DNA from: Pedobacter suwonensis
GTDB taxonomy: Bacteria > Bacteroidota > Bacteroidia > Sphingobacteriales > Sphingobacteriaceae
DNA length: 58,914 bases
Assembly (NCBI RefSeq): GCF_900111825.1
Contig: NZ_FOJM01000023.1
Span: 1-58,914 of the forward strand
Reading direction: 5' to 3'
Both the position numbers and the translations under genes were made by a program. Below are positions 31,998-41,184 of the stretch, piece by piece (position 1 is the first letter of the stretch; every line of letters starts with the position of its first letter). A model generated the notes under the pieces. It was not told the origin of the DNA. It worked only from the letters and a program-made list of their open reading frames with translations, and ran no database searches.

Positions 31998-34823
31998 TTA
32001 CTTCTTAATCAGCTTAAATTTTTTCAGTTGTTGCCCATTTTTATTGATCACACCCACATACACCCCTGTTGACAAAGCATTAAGTGCAAATTTATTCGAA
32101 CTGGTGGCTTTTTCTTCAAAAACTTTCTGACCTAACATGTTAAAGATAGACAGGCTGTAATCTTCAAATGATCCGCTCAGAATCGTTAAATAATCAGATA
32201 CCGGATTAGGAAAGAATGAAAATTCATTCTCTTTCAGGTACACTACCGATACGAGATCGCTCTGTACCTGACCGCTGGCCGTTTCGAACGTAACGCGGTA
32301 AAACTGGATTCCAGTTTTTGGCTTATCGTCAAAAACCGTATAATCCAGCTGATTTGAAACGGGCCTGGTTTGCTGTAAAACACTAAAAGTATTTGGTCCG
32401 GTCTGTTTTTCCCAGATGATGTTCTTTATATCCAAAGTGGTACCCACACTCAGTTCAATTTTTACCCGTTTATCATCGGTTAACGAAGCAAACAAATTTC
32501 TCACGTAACAGGCAATGCCCTGTTGGGTATAATCGATGGTATAACTTTTTAAACCCGTAAAACCTACACCATTTGCCGCCACGGCAAAGTAATTACTATT
32601 GATTTTGCCGGCATCCAGCTTAACTATGGTATCAGCAAGCGTTAAAACCGGCGAAAGGATATTATCTGTGATATTATACAATGTATAGTCCTTTGCTCCG
32701 GGCTGTGCATTCCAGCTGAGTACCAGACCATCTTTACAAGCATAGCCAACTTTTAATACCCTCGGACTTGAAATAACAAAGGGTTGACTCAATATTTCCT
32801 TACCTTCCACTTCCATTTTTACCATGGCTTTAACAAACAGGTTTGATGGAATCCAGTGGTAAAATCCTTTACTTAAAGCAACACCGGCGGCAATAGATTT
32901 CCAGGTATTACCTTCGTCATAGCTCACTGACAGGTTTCCGGTTTTACTCGTGTATGTATTTTCCCATCGGATATAGTTATCTTCATTAGCAAAAAAATAT
33001 TCGTTTTTCACAGGACTAACAAAGGAAAAATCATTTTTGAAGGTGTAACGATAAGCCAATGCGAAAGGTTGATTATTGCCCTGTTTAATCCGATTACCTT
33101 TAACATGAATAGTATAAGTACCAGCGGATGGTTGATTGAGCGTAACCTGTTGAACGTTATTGAGAGGATCGGCCTTACGCACCGCTGGTTTTGCAAGGGA
33201 ATCTAAATGAGGAAAGCTGCTTAATACCCAGGGCAGCATCAAATTGCCTGCGGGTGTTTCCAGGCTTAAATCCAATCCATTAACCAGGCTTTGTGCAGCA
33301 TTTACAATAGCAGGAGGATCATTCCAGGCGATGGTCAGCTTTACTTCCTCCACATTAGCGGGAATAGTTAAGGGGATCATTAAATCCTGGTTTTTGGCTA
33401 CCTGATATAGTGATGCCCTGTTTTCGTCCAATGTTTTTAACGACTGGCTCACATTTAATTTTCCGTACCCATACACAAAATCGACCTGTGCAGTACCTAA
33501 ATCATCAGCAGAGTTGATTAAGGTTGCCCTGATGAGCGAAGCAGATGCCGCTTTTTTATATTTCTGCTGGTAAAACTGTTCTACCAAAGCAACAGATCCA
33601 CTGGTAATGGCTGCAGCCCCCGATGTTCCGTCTTCGCCCAGGGCAACCAATTCAGGTTTTACACGTCCATCGTAAGCAGGCCCCTTGCTGCTCAGGTTTT
33701 CAGCCATATTTTCTCTGTTAATCCCTCCTATCACCAATAAATTTTTGGCCTGCTTGAAATTGCCGGTTAAGTTGGCACGTGCTGCGATACCCTGATAAAA
33801 CCCTGCAGATGGTGTGGCAGTACCTTTATTTCCAGCCGAGAAAACATGGATCAAGGTGTCGGTTTCAAAAATCTGTTTATCGTATGCCGCAGCCTCCATT
33901 CCATAATCGTTATCGATATCGGTCCCATAAGAATGATTTTGAACATTAACCCGAAGCTTTTTTAAATCGGTAGCCAGATCGGGCATTAAATTCGTAAAAT
34001 CAGAATAGGCCAGTCTGGCCTTTGGTGCTGCACCGAGTCCACGGATAAAGGAATTACCATTCCCTAAAGCCAGGGTAGCCATAATGGTAGCATGAGTAGT
34101 TGGCGTTTTACCAATAGTGGCTCCCACAACGGTTTTCCCCATTAAGTCAAGATCAGCAGCATCATACATTCCTTCTTTAAAGGACACATTTATACCAACA
34201 CCATCAATACCTGGATAAAGGTTTCGGGCGTTAGAGATCTGGTTAAGGCTAAGGTCGAGACCGTTGATTACAACCTCTTCCTTAGCTACAGGCAAAACAT
34301 CTGCATATAAGAGATCACCAAGCTCCAGCAAAAACATTAAATCTTTTGGCGAGAGGTAGGCTGTACAGATGTGATTGATGTTATCGATTGATTTTATTTT
34401 TACACCTGCCAGCGCCACTGGTAGCGGATTTACATTTTTAAAGGCTAACCGAACCAGGATAGAATCATTCTTTTTACTGCTTTTATTGAGCACTTTCATC
34501 AGTCTGTCACTAACTTTCCAGAGCCCGTTAGCTTGTTCCTGATCAATGATACTGTTGGAAACGTTAGAAACACTCGATTTTTCGACGATAAAATGATCAC
34601 CAGAGAGGATTTTTTGGGGCTTTAACCGCTGAATTTCTTCAGCTGTTAACACCTGTTTAAATCTTACCAAAATAGACTGATCATCACTTAATTTTGTAAC
34701 ACTACCCGTTTTTGAAATATATTTTTCATTTTTTTTATCTATTCCACTAGGTTGTATCTGTGCGTTTAAACTAAAAACAGACAGACAAAAACATAAAACT
34801 AAAAATACAGTAATGACTTTCAA
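31998..34823 (-). CDS. T9SS-sorted subtilisin-like (S8) peptidase
   Basis: The 941-residue protein has a signal peptide (to about 21), a prodomain-like region (to ~185) and an S8 catalytic domain (about 190-460). The Ser motif is GTSGAAAITSG (Ser401), the His is in TTHATIMATLALG (His244), and oxyanion Asn332 is in SAGNKG. At the place of the usual catalytic Asp the sequence is VSFKEG, so Glu217 may stand in. Beta-sandwich domains follow, and the last ~75 residues (FFPNPVSDYLTI to the Lys-rich end) are a type A T9SS sorting domain. It should be secreted across the outer membrane and attached to or released from the cell surface. It is divergent from the M57 gene. Confidence 0.88.
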   Translation of the reverse strand: MKVITVFLVLCFCLSVFSLNAQIQPSGIDKKNEKYISKTGSVTKLSDDQSILVRFKQVLTAEEIQRLKPQKILSGDHFIVEKSSVSNVSNSIIDQEQANGLWKVSDRLMKVLNKSSKKNDSILVRLAFKNVNPLPVALAGVKIKSIDNINHICTAYLSPKDLMFLLELGDLLYADVLPVAKEEVVINGLDLSLNQISNARNLYPGIDGVGINVSFKEGMYDAADLDLMGKTVVGATIGKTPTTHATIMATLALGNGNSFIRGLGAAPKARLAYSDFTNLMPDLATDLKKLRVNVQNHSYGTDIDNDYGMEAAAYDKQIFETDTLIHVFSAGNKGTATPSAGFYQGIAARANLTGNFKQAKNLLVIGGINRENMAENLSSKGPAYDGRVKPELVALGEDGTSGAAAITSGSVALVEQFYQQKYKKAASASLIRATLINSADDLGTAQVDFVYGYGKLNVSQSLKTLDENRASLYQVAKNQDLMIPLTIPANVEEVKLTIAWNDPPAIVNAAQSLVNGLDLSLETPAGNLMLPWVLSSFPHLDSLAKPAVRKADPLNNVQQVTLNQPSAGTYTIHVKGNRIKQGNNQPFALAYRYTFKNDFSFVSPVKNEYFFANEDNYIRWENTYTSKTGNLSVSYDEGNTWKSIAAGVALSKGFYHWIPSNLFVKAMVKMEVEGKEILSQPFVISSPRVLKVGYACKDGLVLSWNAQPGAKDYTLYNITDNILSPVLTLADTIVKLDAGKINSNYFAVAANGVGFTGLKSYTIDYTQQGIACYVRNLFASLTDDKRVKIELSVGTTLDIKNIIWEKQTGPNTFSVLQQTRPVSNQLDYTVFDDKPKTGIQFYRVTFETASGQVQSDLVSVVYLKENEFSFFPNPVSDYLTILSGSFEDYSLSIFNMLGQKVFEEKATSSNKFALNALSTGVYVGVINKNGQQLKKFKLIKK

Positions 34824-34945
34824 AAAATATTTTATTATAAAATTTTGGTTACATGATATATCTTCCCTAAATTAGGATTTATAAGGTAATCCGCAAATAT
34901 TATTAACTAACTTATTCAACCTAAACTAATTTTATTCTAACTAAG

Positions 34946-35782
34946 ATGAAAACAACCAACTTTTTATCGATTGCAGCCGCCTGCATTCTACTCACAAACC
35001 TATACTCTTGTAAAAGTAATAATACAGAAAATGCTGTAGAAAATAAGAGCGAAATTTCTGCAAGCAAATTATCACAGATCAAATCACTCGGTTTCAGTAC
35101 TGACAATATCCGTAAAACAGATGAAGGCTATCTGGTAGAGGGAGATATTCTTTTAACCGACGACAATTTAGTTGAGCCTTCTGCCGGGGCAAATCTAAAT
35201 ATCGCCGAAACAGAACAGTACAGAACCACAAACATTGTAAAATCGTTGCCACGTGTAATTACGGTATCGGTAACCAACCTGCCTCAGGTATATAGCGATG
35301 CGGTGAACACCATGATTTCGAGATACAACTCGCTGGGTTTACGCATCACTTTCCAAAGAGCCAGTGCCGGTACAACCGGAAACATTAATGTTGTAGGTTT
35401 TAATGAAGGTCCGAGCGGTGGTTTTATTACCTTAGGCTCTGCCGGTTTCCCGACTTCATCAGGCCAGCCATTTAATCAGATCAGAATGAACACCAATTCA
35501 GCAGCCTATGGTTCAAACCCTAATTTATTGTACCTGGCTTCTGTAATTCAGCATGAGGTTGGCCATTGCATTGGTTTCCGTCATACCGATTACATGAACC
35601 GTGCCTTTAGCTGTGGTTCAAGTGGCGCCGGCAATGAGGGCGCATCAAACGTGGGCGCAGTAAGAATACCGGGAACACCTGCTAATCCGGATGCAGCATC
35701 ATTCATGCTGGCCTGTTCAAATGGCGGCAACCGTACTTTCAACGCAAATGATGTAATTGCCTTAAATTACCTTTACAAATAA
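34946..35782 (+). CDS. M57-type zinc metallopeptidase lipoprotein
   Basis: The 278-residue protein has a lipoprotein signal ending at Cys21 (NLYSC). The C-terminal ~160 residues are a peptidase of the M57 (HEIGH) kind: QHEVGHCIGFRHTDY supplies three zinc ligands in HExxHxxGxxH spacing, and a Cys-containing loop (AFSCGSSGAGNEG, MLACSNGG) may form a disulfide. The region before it (SKLSQIKSLGFSTDNIRKTD and VEGDILLTDDNL) matches the family's usual N-terminal opening. It should sit on the outer-membrane surface. It diverges from the S8 gene, so the two may be co-regulated through the 122-bp gap, and ends at a strong terminator. Confidence 0.85.
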   Translation: MKTTNFLSIAAACILLTNLYSCKSNNTENAVENKSEISASKLSQIKSLGFSTDNIRKTDEGYLVEGDILLTDDNLVEPSAGANLNIAETEQYRTTNIVKSLPRVITVSVTNLPQVYSDAVNTMISRYNSLGLRITFQRASAGTTGNINVVGFNEGPSGGFITLGSAGFPTSSGQPFNQIRMNTNSAAYGSNPNLLYLASVIQHEVGHCIGFRHTDYMNRAFSCGSSGAGNEGASNVGAVRIPGTPANPDAASFMLACSNGGNRTFNANDVIALNYLYK

Positions 35783-35813
35783 GATCAAAAAACCAGGATT
35801 ATCTTAAAACCTA

Positions 35814-35852
35814 AAAAAGCCTTCCGATTTGATCAATCGGGAGGCTTTTTTT
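35814..35852 (+). terminator. Terminator of the M57 gene
   Basis: AAAGCCTTCCGATT pairs with AATCGGGAGGCTTT (one G-U pair) around TGATC, followed by eight or nine T. Confidence 0.9.
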
Positions 35853-36096
35853 TTATTTAAAATTAAAGATGATCGAAAGTTTACGGACCAGACGCTCCAA
35901 AAGTCAGGTTTTGGTAATGTTGGGTTTGGAGCGCGCAGCCAATGCAAAACAGTTAATTTCTTCCCGTTTTACGCTTATACGCTTCGCTGCCTCGTGCCTC
36001 GTTGCTGCAGGGTATCGCTTCAACCGGGGCTAAGTGGCCAGGGCAGCATTTCATTTTTGAAGTAGAAAAGCCGCCTGGCTGTGCAGCGGTAATAAA
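35853..36096. other. Gene-free stretch
   Basis: No gene is visible; short frames here lack coding character. The words CTCGTGCCTCGTTGCTGCAGGG suggest a decayed dispersed repeat. Confidence 0.35.
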
Positions 36097-36555
36097 GGTT
36101 CGTGAAGACACGAACCACGGCGGGGTAAGGCTGCATGGTGGCCTATTTTGGATATTAACCAATTATAAAAATAATAAGGTTCGTGAGGACAAGAACCTTG
36201 GCGAAAGAATGAGAAAAACTTCGCGGTTGAACAGTCTTATTTGAAACACAAGCCCAAATGAAGTAAATCTGATAGCGCGAGATAGCTCCCGATTTTAAAT
36301 AAAAATTGTATATAAAAAGATTCCTATCGGGACTATGGGCAATAGCAGGACTGGAATAGCCCAAGAACCACCCAAGCCTGCTTTCCGAAAAACAACAATG
36401 TTTAAAAACAAATGGTCCGTGAAGATACGAATCATTGCAAAAGATGCTGATTTCTTAAGACAATCATTTAATGGATGAGTGGTTCGTGAGGACACGAACC
36501 ACGGCAAAGGGCATCACCAATTACTAAAATAACCAGGTTCATGAGGACACGAACC
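36097..36555. repeat. Cluster of five GGTTCGTG hairpins
   Basis: The unit is GGTTCGTG-AGGA-CACGAACC. Copies lie at 36097-36116 (loop AAGA), 36178-36197 (one mismatch), 36412-36435 (diverged, but 9 of 10 pairs kept with G-U), 36479-36502 (perfect with 10-bp stem) and 36536-36555 (one mismatch). The copies are 60-235 bp apart, so this is not a CRISPR. Base changes that keep pairing suggest selection on the hairpin. Confidence 0.8.
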
Positions 36556-36638
36556 AAGGCTTTATTATTAAGTCCAACAAAGGATCTTAACACAGCTAAC
36601 AATCCTGATCTGTGTTTATCCTTTTCATCTGTGGTTAA

Positions 36639-39146
36639 TTACTTTCCATTCTGCTCAATATCCCGATCCATTTCTACCAGATCAACATCGCTCGGTTCAG
36701 AAAAATCGCCAATTAAATATTTATTGAAATGATCGGCCAGTTTCCAGAAAGCATACTCGGTCATATCTCCAAAACCATGGCGCTGACCTGGAATAATCAG
36801 GAAATCGAACCGTTTACCTGCTTTCATTAATGCATTCGCTACACGGATAGAGTTTGCCGGATGCACATTGTTATCTACATCACCATGCATCAATAACAAA
36901 TGTCCTTTCAGGTTTTTCGCCAAATCGGGGTTTTTATCGATGCTGTATTTAAAAGAAGTATCGCCTTTTAAAGAGATGGTTTCCTTAACACCATGGTGTT
37001 TTTCGCTCCACCAGCGGTTGTAAATACTGTTATCATGATTTCCGGCATTTGAAACCGCCGCTTTAAAGAAATCTGGATACACCAGCATGGCCGCGGTAGA
37101 CATAAAACCGCCACCGGAGTGACCGGTAATGCCCACCTTCGATTCGTCGATAAATGAATATTTGGCAGCCAGTTGCTCAATAGCTGTTTTTTTATCCGCT
37201 AAACCATAATCGCGCAGGTTTCCATAGCCATAAGTATGGTACCATTTAGAGCGTGATGGATTTCCGCCGCGGTTGCCTACCGTAATTACGATGTAACCAA
37301 ATTGAGCCAAACGTTCAGTGCGGTCCATACTTTTGCTGAAAGCTTTATTTACCGCTTCGGTTTGTGGCCCCGGGTAAACATATTCAATGATTGGATACTT
37401 TTTATTGGGATCAAAATCGAAAGGTTTATACATTACACCATACAGATCAGTTATCCCGTCATCCGCTTTTACTTTAAAAGGCTCGGGAAATTTGTAACCC
37501 GCTGCCATGAGCAATGAAAGATCGGCTGTTTCCAGATCCATTACTTTTTTGCCCGTTCCATCATAAAGCGTCGCTTTTGGTGCTGTATTTACCCTCGAAT
37601 AGTTATCTACAAAAAAAGTGTTGTTATCATTCATATTCGCCAGGTGATCAAAGTCACCGGCATTTAATAATTTCATATTTGAACCATCGAAATTGATGCT
37701 GTATAAATGTAAGTAATAAGGATCTTCTTTGCCTTCCCTACCATTGGCCGTAAAATACAGTATGCGTTTTTTTTCATCAATATTTACAATACTTTCACAG
37801 TGGAAAGCACCTTTGGTAATCTGATTTTTCAGTTTACCATTTTCATCAAAAAGGTAAAAATGTGCCCAACCATCACGTTCACTCCAATGAATCAGCTCTT
37901 TACCATCATTAACCAAACCCGGGCGGTTCACTTCAACGTAGGTATTAAAGCGTTCATCAATTAATGGGGTAACCTTGCCTGTGGCAATATCAACAGTACC
38001 GATATCAATACGTTTTAAATCGCGGCTGGTACGCGAAAAATAGAACCTGTTATTGTTACCTAACCAGATAGATGGACGAAATTCGTTATCACGGTCTTTA
38101 TTTAAAGCTGGTTTGCTCCAAACAGATACACTTTGATCTTTAAATGCAGATATATTTAGTTTTTTATAAGATTTTGCGGCAAAATCGAATAATAAAATTT
38201 CATCCTGAGGAGCTTCAGATTCTCCGGGCATCTGGTATTTATAAGTTTCTAAAGTGGGGCGGCCAGGTGTAACGCTGTTGATTACCCAAAGGTCTTTTAC
38301 CTTACGCGAATCGGTGCGGTCTAACACAAAATATTTAGAATTTGGCGACCAGAGCACATAAGCGCCGCGGCGTTTCTTATTGTTTTTTTCGTTCTCCACA
38401 TTGTTCTCGCCATCGCCGTCACTTCCATAAGAGTAAAATTTTACCCCGTCTTTGGTAAGCTGATGCTCCACAATGGTACTATCCTCTTCATTATTAACTG
38501 CTTTTTTGTAGTTGTCTTTATCCATCCAATACAGATTGTAATTGCGGGAAAAGATAATGGCTGAAGAATCGGGTGCTACCGAGCCCCATGATGGTTTAGG
38601 CTTGGGTTTACTGAAATTTGGCACCTCGGTTAATTTTGCACTGGCCAGTTCATATTTGAAAGAAAATATTTTCTTCTGCATAGAATCTGCGGCTTTTTTA
38701 TCCTTTCTATCTTTTTTTAGTTCTTCAACCGTGCTCTTGATTTCGAAAGAAATACTTTTTTCGTCGGCAGCAAATTTTAAGTTTTCCAGGGGTAAGTGTT
38801 CGGCATCAAACGGATCGCGAACAATCAGCGTAATATCTGCAGCAAGTTTAGCATTATCAAACATCAATTTTTTGCTTTTAGCTGCAGGATCTACCAAATA
38901 CCAGAATTTTCCTTTCGGACTTTCGAAAGTATACCAGAAACGGTTACTCAATTTTAACCAATGCGGATCTACAGCTGTGGAATACACCATCTTTTTCAGC
39001 TTATTTGGCGAAAACCGCGAAGCGAGCTGATAATTTGCCTTAGGCTGTGGCTGAATATTTTCGGTTAGGGTAAATGTTTTATTTTGTGCAGCAACAGTTA
39101 AGGATAAAAACTGCGCGCCCAGCAGAAATTTGTAGAGTTTCTTCAT
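36639..39146 (-). CDS. S9 family prolyl peptidase (dipeptidyl peptidase IV-like)
   Basis: The 835-residue protein has a signal peptide (to ~20, VAAQ), a beta-propeller N-terminal domain (about 60-560) and a C-terminal alpha/beta-hydrolase domain. The nucleophile is Ser677 in GHSGGGF, the acid is in HGDVDNNVHP and the base His in GQRHGFG. The Glu pair that holds the substrate amino terminus in true DPP-IV cannot be placed with certainty, so dipeptidyl peptidase versus acylaminoacyl-type activity is open. It should be periplasmic and would finish peptides produced by the exported endopeptidases encoded just upstream in this window. It is monocistronic. Confidence 0.9.
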   Translation of the reverse strand: MKKLYKFLLGAQFLSLTVAAQNKTFTLTENIQPQPKANYQLASRFSPNKLKKMVYSTAVDPHWLKLSNRFWYTFESPKGKFWYLVDPAAKSKKLMFDNAKLAADITLIVRDPFDAEHLPLENLKFAADEKSISFEIKSTVEELKKDRKDKKAADSMQKKIFSFKYELASAKLTEVPNFSKPKPKPSWGSVAPDSSAIIFSRNYNLYWMDKDNYKKAVNNEEDSTIVEHQLTKDGVKFYSYGSDGDGENNVENEKNNKKRRGAYVLWSPNSKYFVLDRTDSRKVKDLWVINSVTPGRPTLETYKYQMPGESEAPQDEILLFDFAAKSYKKLNISAFKDQSVSVWSKPALNKDRDNEFRPSIWLGNNNRFYFSRTSRDLKRIDIGTVDIATGKVTPLIDERFNTYVEVNRPGLVNDGKELIHWSERDGWAHFYLFDENGKLKNQITKGAFHCESIVNIDEKKRILYFTANGREGKEDPYYLHLYSINFDGSNMKLLNAGDFDHLANMNDNNTFFVDNYSRVNTAPKATLYDGTGKKVMDLETADLSLLMAAGYKFPEPFKVKADDGITDLYGVMYKPFDFDPNKKYPIIEYVYPGPQTEAVNKAFSKSMDRTERLAQFGYIVITVGNRGGNPSRSKWYHTYGYGNLRDYGLADKKTAIEQLAAKYSFIDESKVGITGHSGGGFMSTAAMLVYPDFFKAAVSNAGNHDNSIYNRWWSEKHHGVKETISLKGDTSFKYSIDKNPDLAKNLKGHLLLMHGDVDNNVHPANSIRVANALMKAGKRFDFLIIPGQRHGFGDMTEYAFWKLADHFNKYLIGDFSEPSDVDLVEMDRDIEQNGK

Positions 39147-39322
39147 TAAAATTTGTTTGAGTTGCTAAATTATTTAATTAAAGGATATTAAGCAGGCTTT
39201 GATATGTAATAAATGCGATAGTTAGTATAATTTCTTACCACTCAAATTAATTATTAACACAATTTATTTTGATAGATAAATAATTGAGGGATTTTATAGT
39301 TTTGTACCCATATACACTAACA

Positions 39323-40204
39323 ATGAAATACAGCTTTTTAACCTTAATAACAGCCGGTGCAATCTTATTGGCCAGCTGCCAATCTAAATCACAAACAGAC
39401 AGTGCTACAGGAAAAGATTCGACTGGAAAAACAACACAAACCAGCGAAAATTCCAAAGCTGCTGCCATTGACGTTTCAAAAATAAAAGTGGCTGATGCTA
39501 AAACCATCCTGGCCAGAAAACAAGTACCGATTTTATGTTACCACCAGGTAAGAAACTGGAAACCCACTGATGGCAAGGTAGGCAAAGATTATATTGTAGA
39601 AATCCAGAATTTTAAAGACCAGATGAAAATGCTGGCCGATAGCGGTTACCATACCATTTTACCCGATCAGCTTTACGCTTACCTCAATACCGGTGCTCCA
39701 TTACCGAGCAAACCCATTATGTTAACCTTTGATGATACTGACATGGACCAATTTACCGTTGTGCGCCCAACGTTAGAAAAACTGGGTTATAAAGCAGTTT
39801 ATTTCATTATGACCGTTTCAATCGGCAGAAAAGGCAAGTTTGTAGATTACATGACGAAAGAGCAGATTAAACAACTGTCTGACGAAGGAAATGTGATCGG
39901 TAGCCACACTTACGACCATAAAAACTTCAAAAAATACGCGGGTAAGGATTGGGAAGAACAACTAGACAAACCAACTAAAAAACTGGAGGAGATTACAGGC
40001 AAGAAAATGACCGAATTTGCTTATCCGTTTGGTTTATGGAATGCAGAAGGCATTCCTGAGTTAAAAAAACGCGGTTTCAGAATGGCTTTCCAGTTATCAA
40101 CCAAACGTGATGAAAAAGATCCGTTGTTTACCATCCGCCGGATTATTGCCAGTGGCTACTGGTCGCCAAAAACCTTAAGCAACAGCATTAAGAATAGCTT
40201 TTAA
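39323..40204 (+). CDS. Polysaccharide deacetylase (CE4) lipoprotein 1
   Basis: From the ATG at 39323 the protein has 293 residues. A lipoprotein signal ends at a Cys in LLASC. The NodB domain follows: motif 1 TFDDTDMDQF (catalytic and metal-binding Asp), motif 2 SHTYDH (metal-binding His pair), and the FAYPFG segment of motif 3. A QVPILCYHQV opening is typical of the PgaB/IcaB-like branch. It should remove acetyl groups from a surface N-acetylglucosamine polymer or cell-wall glycan; the substrate is unknown. A -7 box TAGTTTTG at 39297-39304 supports this start. A paralogue follows 12 bp later. Confidence 0.9.
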   Translation: MKYSFLTLITAGAILLASCQSKSQTDSATGKDSTGKTTQTSENSKAAAIDVSKIKVADAKTILARKQVPILCYHQVRNWKPTDGKVGKDYIVEIQNFKDQMKMLADSGYHTILPDQLYAYLNTGAPLPSKPIMLTFDDTDMDQFTVVRPTLEKLGYKAVYFIMTVSIGRKGKFVDYMTKEQIKQLSDEGNVIGSHTYDHKNFKKYAGKDWEEQLDKPTKKLEEITGKKMTEFAYPFGLWNAEGIPELKKRGFRMAFQLSTKRDEKDPLFTIRRIIASGYWSPKTLSNSIKNSF

Positions 40205-40216
40205 ATCAATATAGTC

Positions 40217-41095
40217 ATGATCAAAAGTGCTCTGCTCTATGCTTCAGTTTCTTCGCTACTTTTAACGTCTTGCCAGCCTTCAAAGGCTTCAAAAGAAAAA
40301 GTAGCGGTTACAAATGCTACAGCAACGGTTAAAATAGATTCCGCAAACACCAAACCTGCCGATAACAAAACCATTATGGCACGCAGAGAGGTGCCCGTTC
40401 TGTGTTATCACCAGATCAGAAACAATATCGCCAGCGACAGCAAAAGAGCACATGATGATATCATTGCTCCTGACAAATTCAGAGAACACATGAAAATGCT
40501 GGCCGATAGCGGCTACCATTCTATTCTGCCTGATCAATTGTATAATTACCTGGTTTATGGTGCCAGGTTACCTGAAAAACCCATCATGATCACGTTTGAT
40601 GATACGGATGAAGATCAATTTACAGTTGGCAATGCTACACTGAAAAAGTATGGCTTTAAAGGAGTTTATTTTATCATGACGGTATCGATCGGCAGAAAAG
40701 GACGGATCAATTACATGACCAAAGAGCAGATCAAACAACTGTCTGACGAGGGAAATACCATTGCCAGCCATACCTACGACCATAAAAATTTTGCACAATT
40801 TACTGATGGGGATTGGAAAACCCAGATTGATGAACCCACAAAAAAACTGGAAGAAATTACAGGCAAAAAAGTAGCATATTTTGCATTCCCTTATGGTGTT
40901 TGCAAATCATCTACCCTGCACAAGTTAAAGGAATATGGATTTAAGGCAGCCTTTATATTGTCGACAGCCCGAGATGAAAATTATCCGCTTTACACCATCA
41001 GAAGGATAATTGATCCGGGAAGATACACGGCAAAAAACCTTTACTATAGCATTAACAAAAGTTTTAATAAAACAAAATCTAAGCAAAGCGGTTAA
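40217..41095 (+). CDS. Polysaccharide deacetylase (CE4) lipoprotein 2
   Basis: This 292-residue paralogue of the preceding gene has a lipoprotein signal ending LLTSC and the same motifs: TFDDTDEDQF, SHTYDH and YFAFPYG. Long stretches are identical (VYFIMTVSIGRKG, YMTKEQIKQLSDEGN), so the pair arose by tandem duplication; the N-terminal linker after the lipid-anchor and the end (extra basic tail KTKSKQSG) have diverged. All catalytic residues are kept in both, so both should be active. It lies 12 bp after its neighbour, almost certainly on one transcript, and a DUF3298 lipoprotein gene follows. Confidence 0.9.
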   Translation: MIKSALLYASVSSLLLTSCQPSKASKEKVAVTNATATVKIDSANTKPADNKTIMARREVPVLCYHQIRNNIASDSKRAHDDIIAPDKFREHMKMLADSGYHSILPDQLYNYLVYGARLPEKPIMITFDDTDEDQFTVGNATLKKYGFKGVYFIMTVSIGRKGRINYMTKEQIKQLSDEGNTIASHTYDHKNFAQFTDGDWKTQIDEPTKKLEEITGKKVAYFAFPYGVCKSSTLHKLKEYGFKAAFILSTARDENYPLYTIRRIIDPGRYTAKNLYYSINKSFNKTKSKQSG

Positions 41096-41184
41096 TGATT
41101 AAAAATTAAGCGTTGCGGGGTTAAAAGACGGAAGAATTATATTCCAGATGATAACTCAGCATTAAAACCTTTAATCATTGCACT

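Noticed and set aside
36097..36555. CRISPR array
   Set aside because: The repeated unit is a 20-bp hairpin with spacings from about 35 to 215 bp, diverged units, and no cas gene in the window.
38542..39030. A 162-codon plus-strand frame
   Set aside because: It lies entirely antisense to the S9 peptidase gene, which has clear family motifs and codon use.
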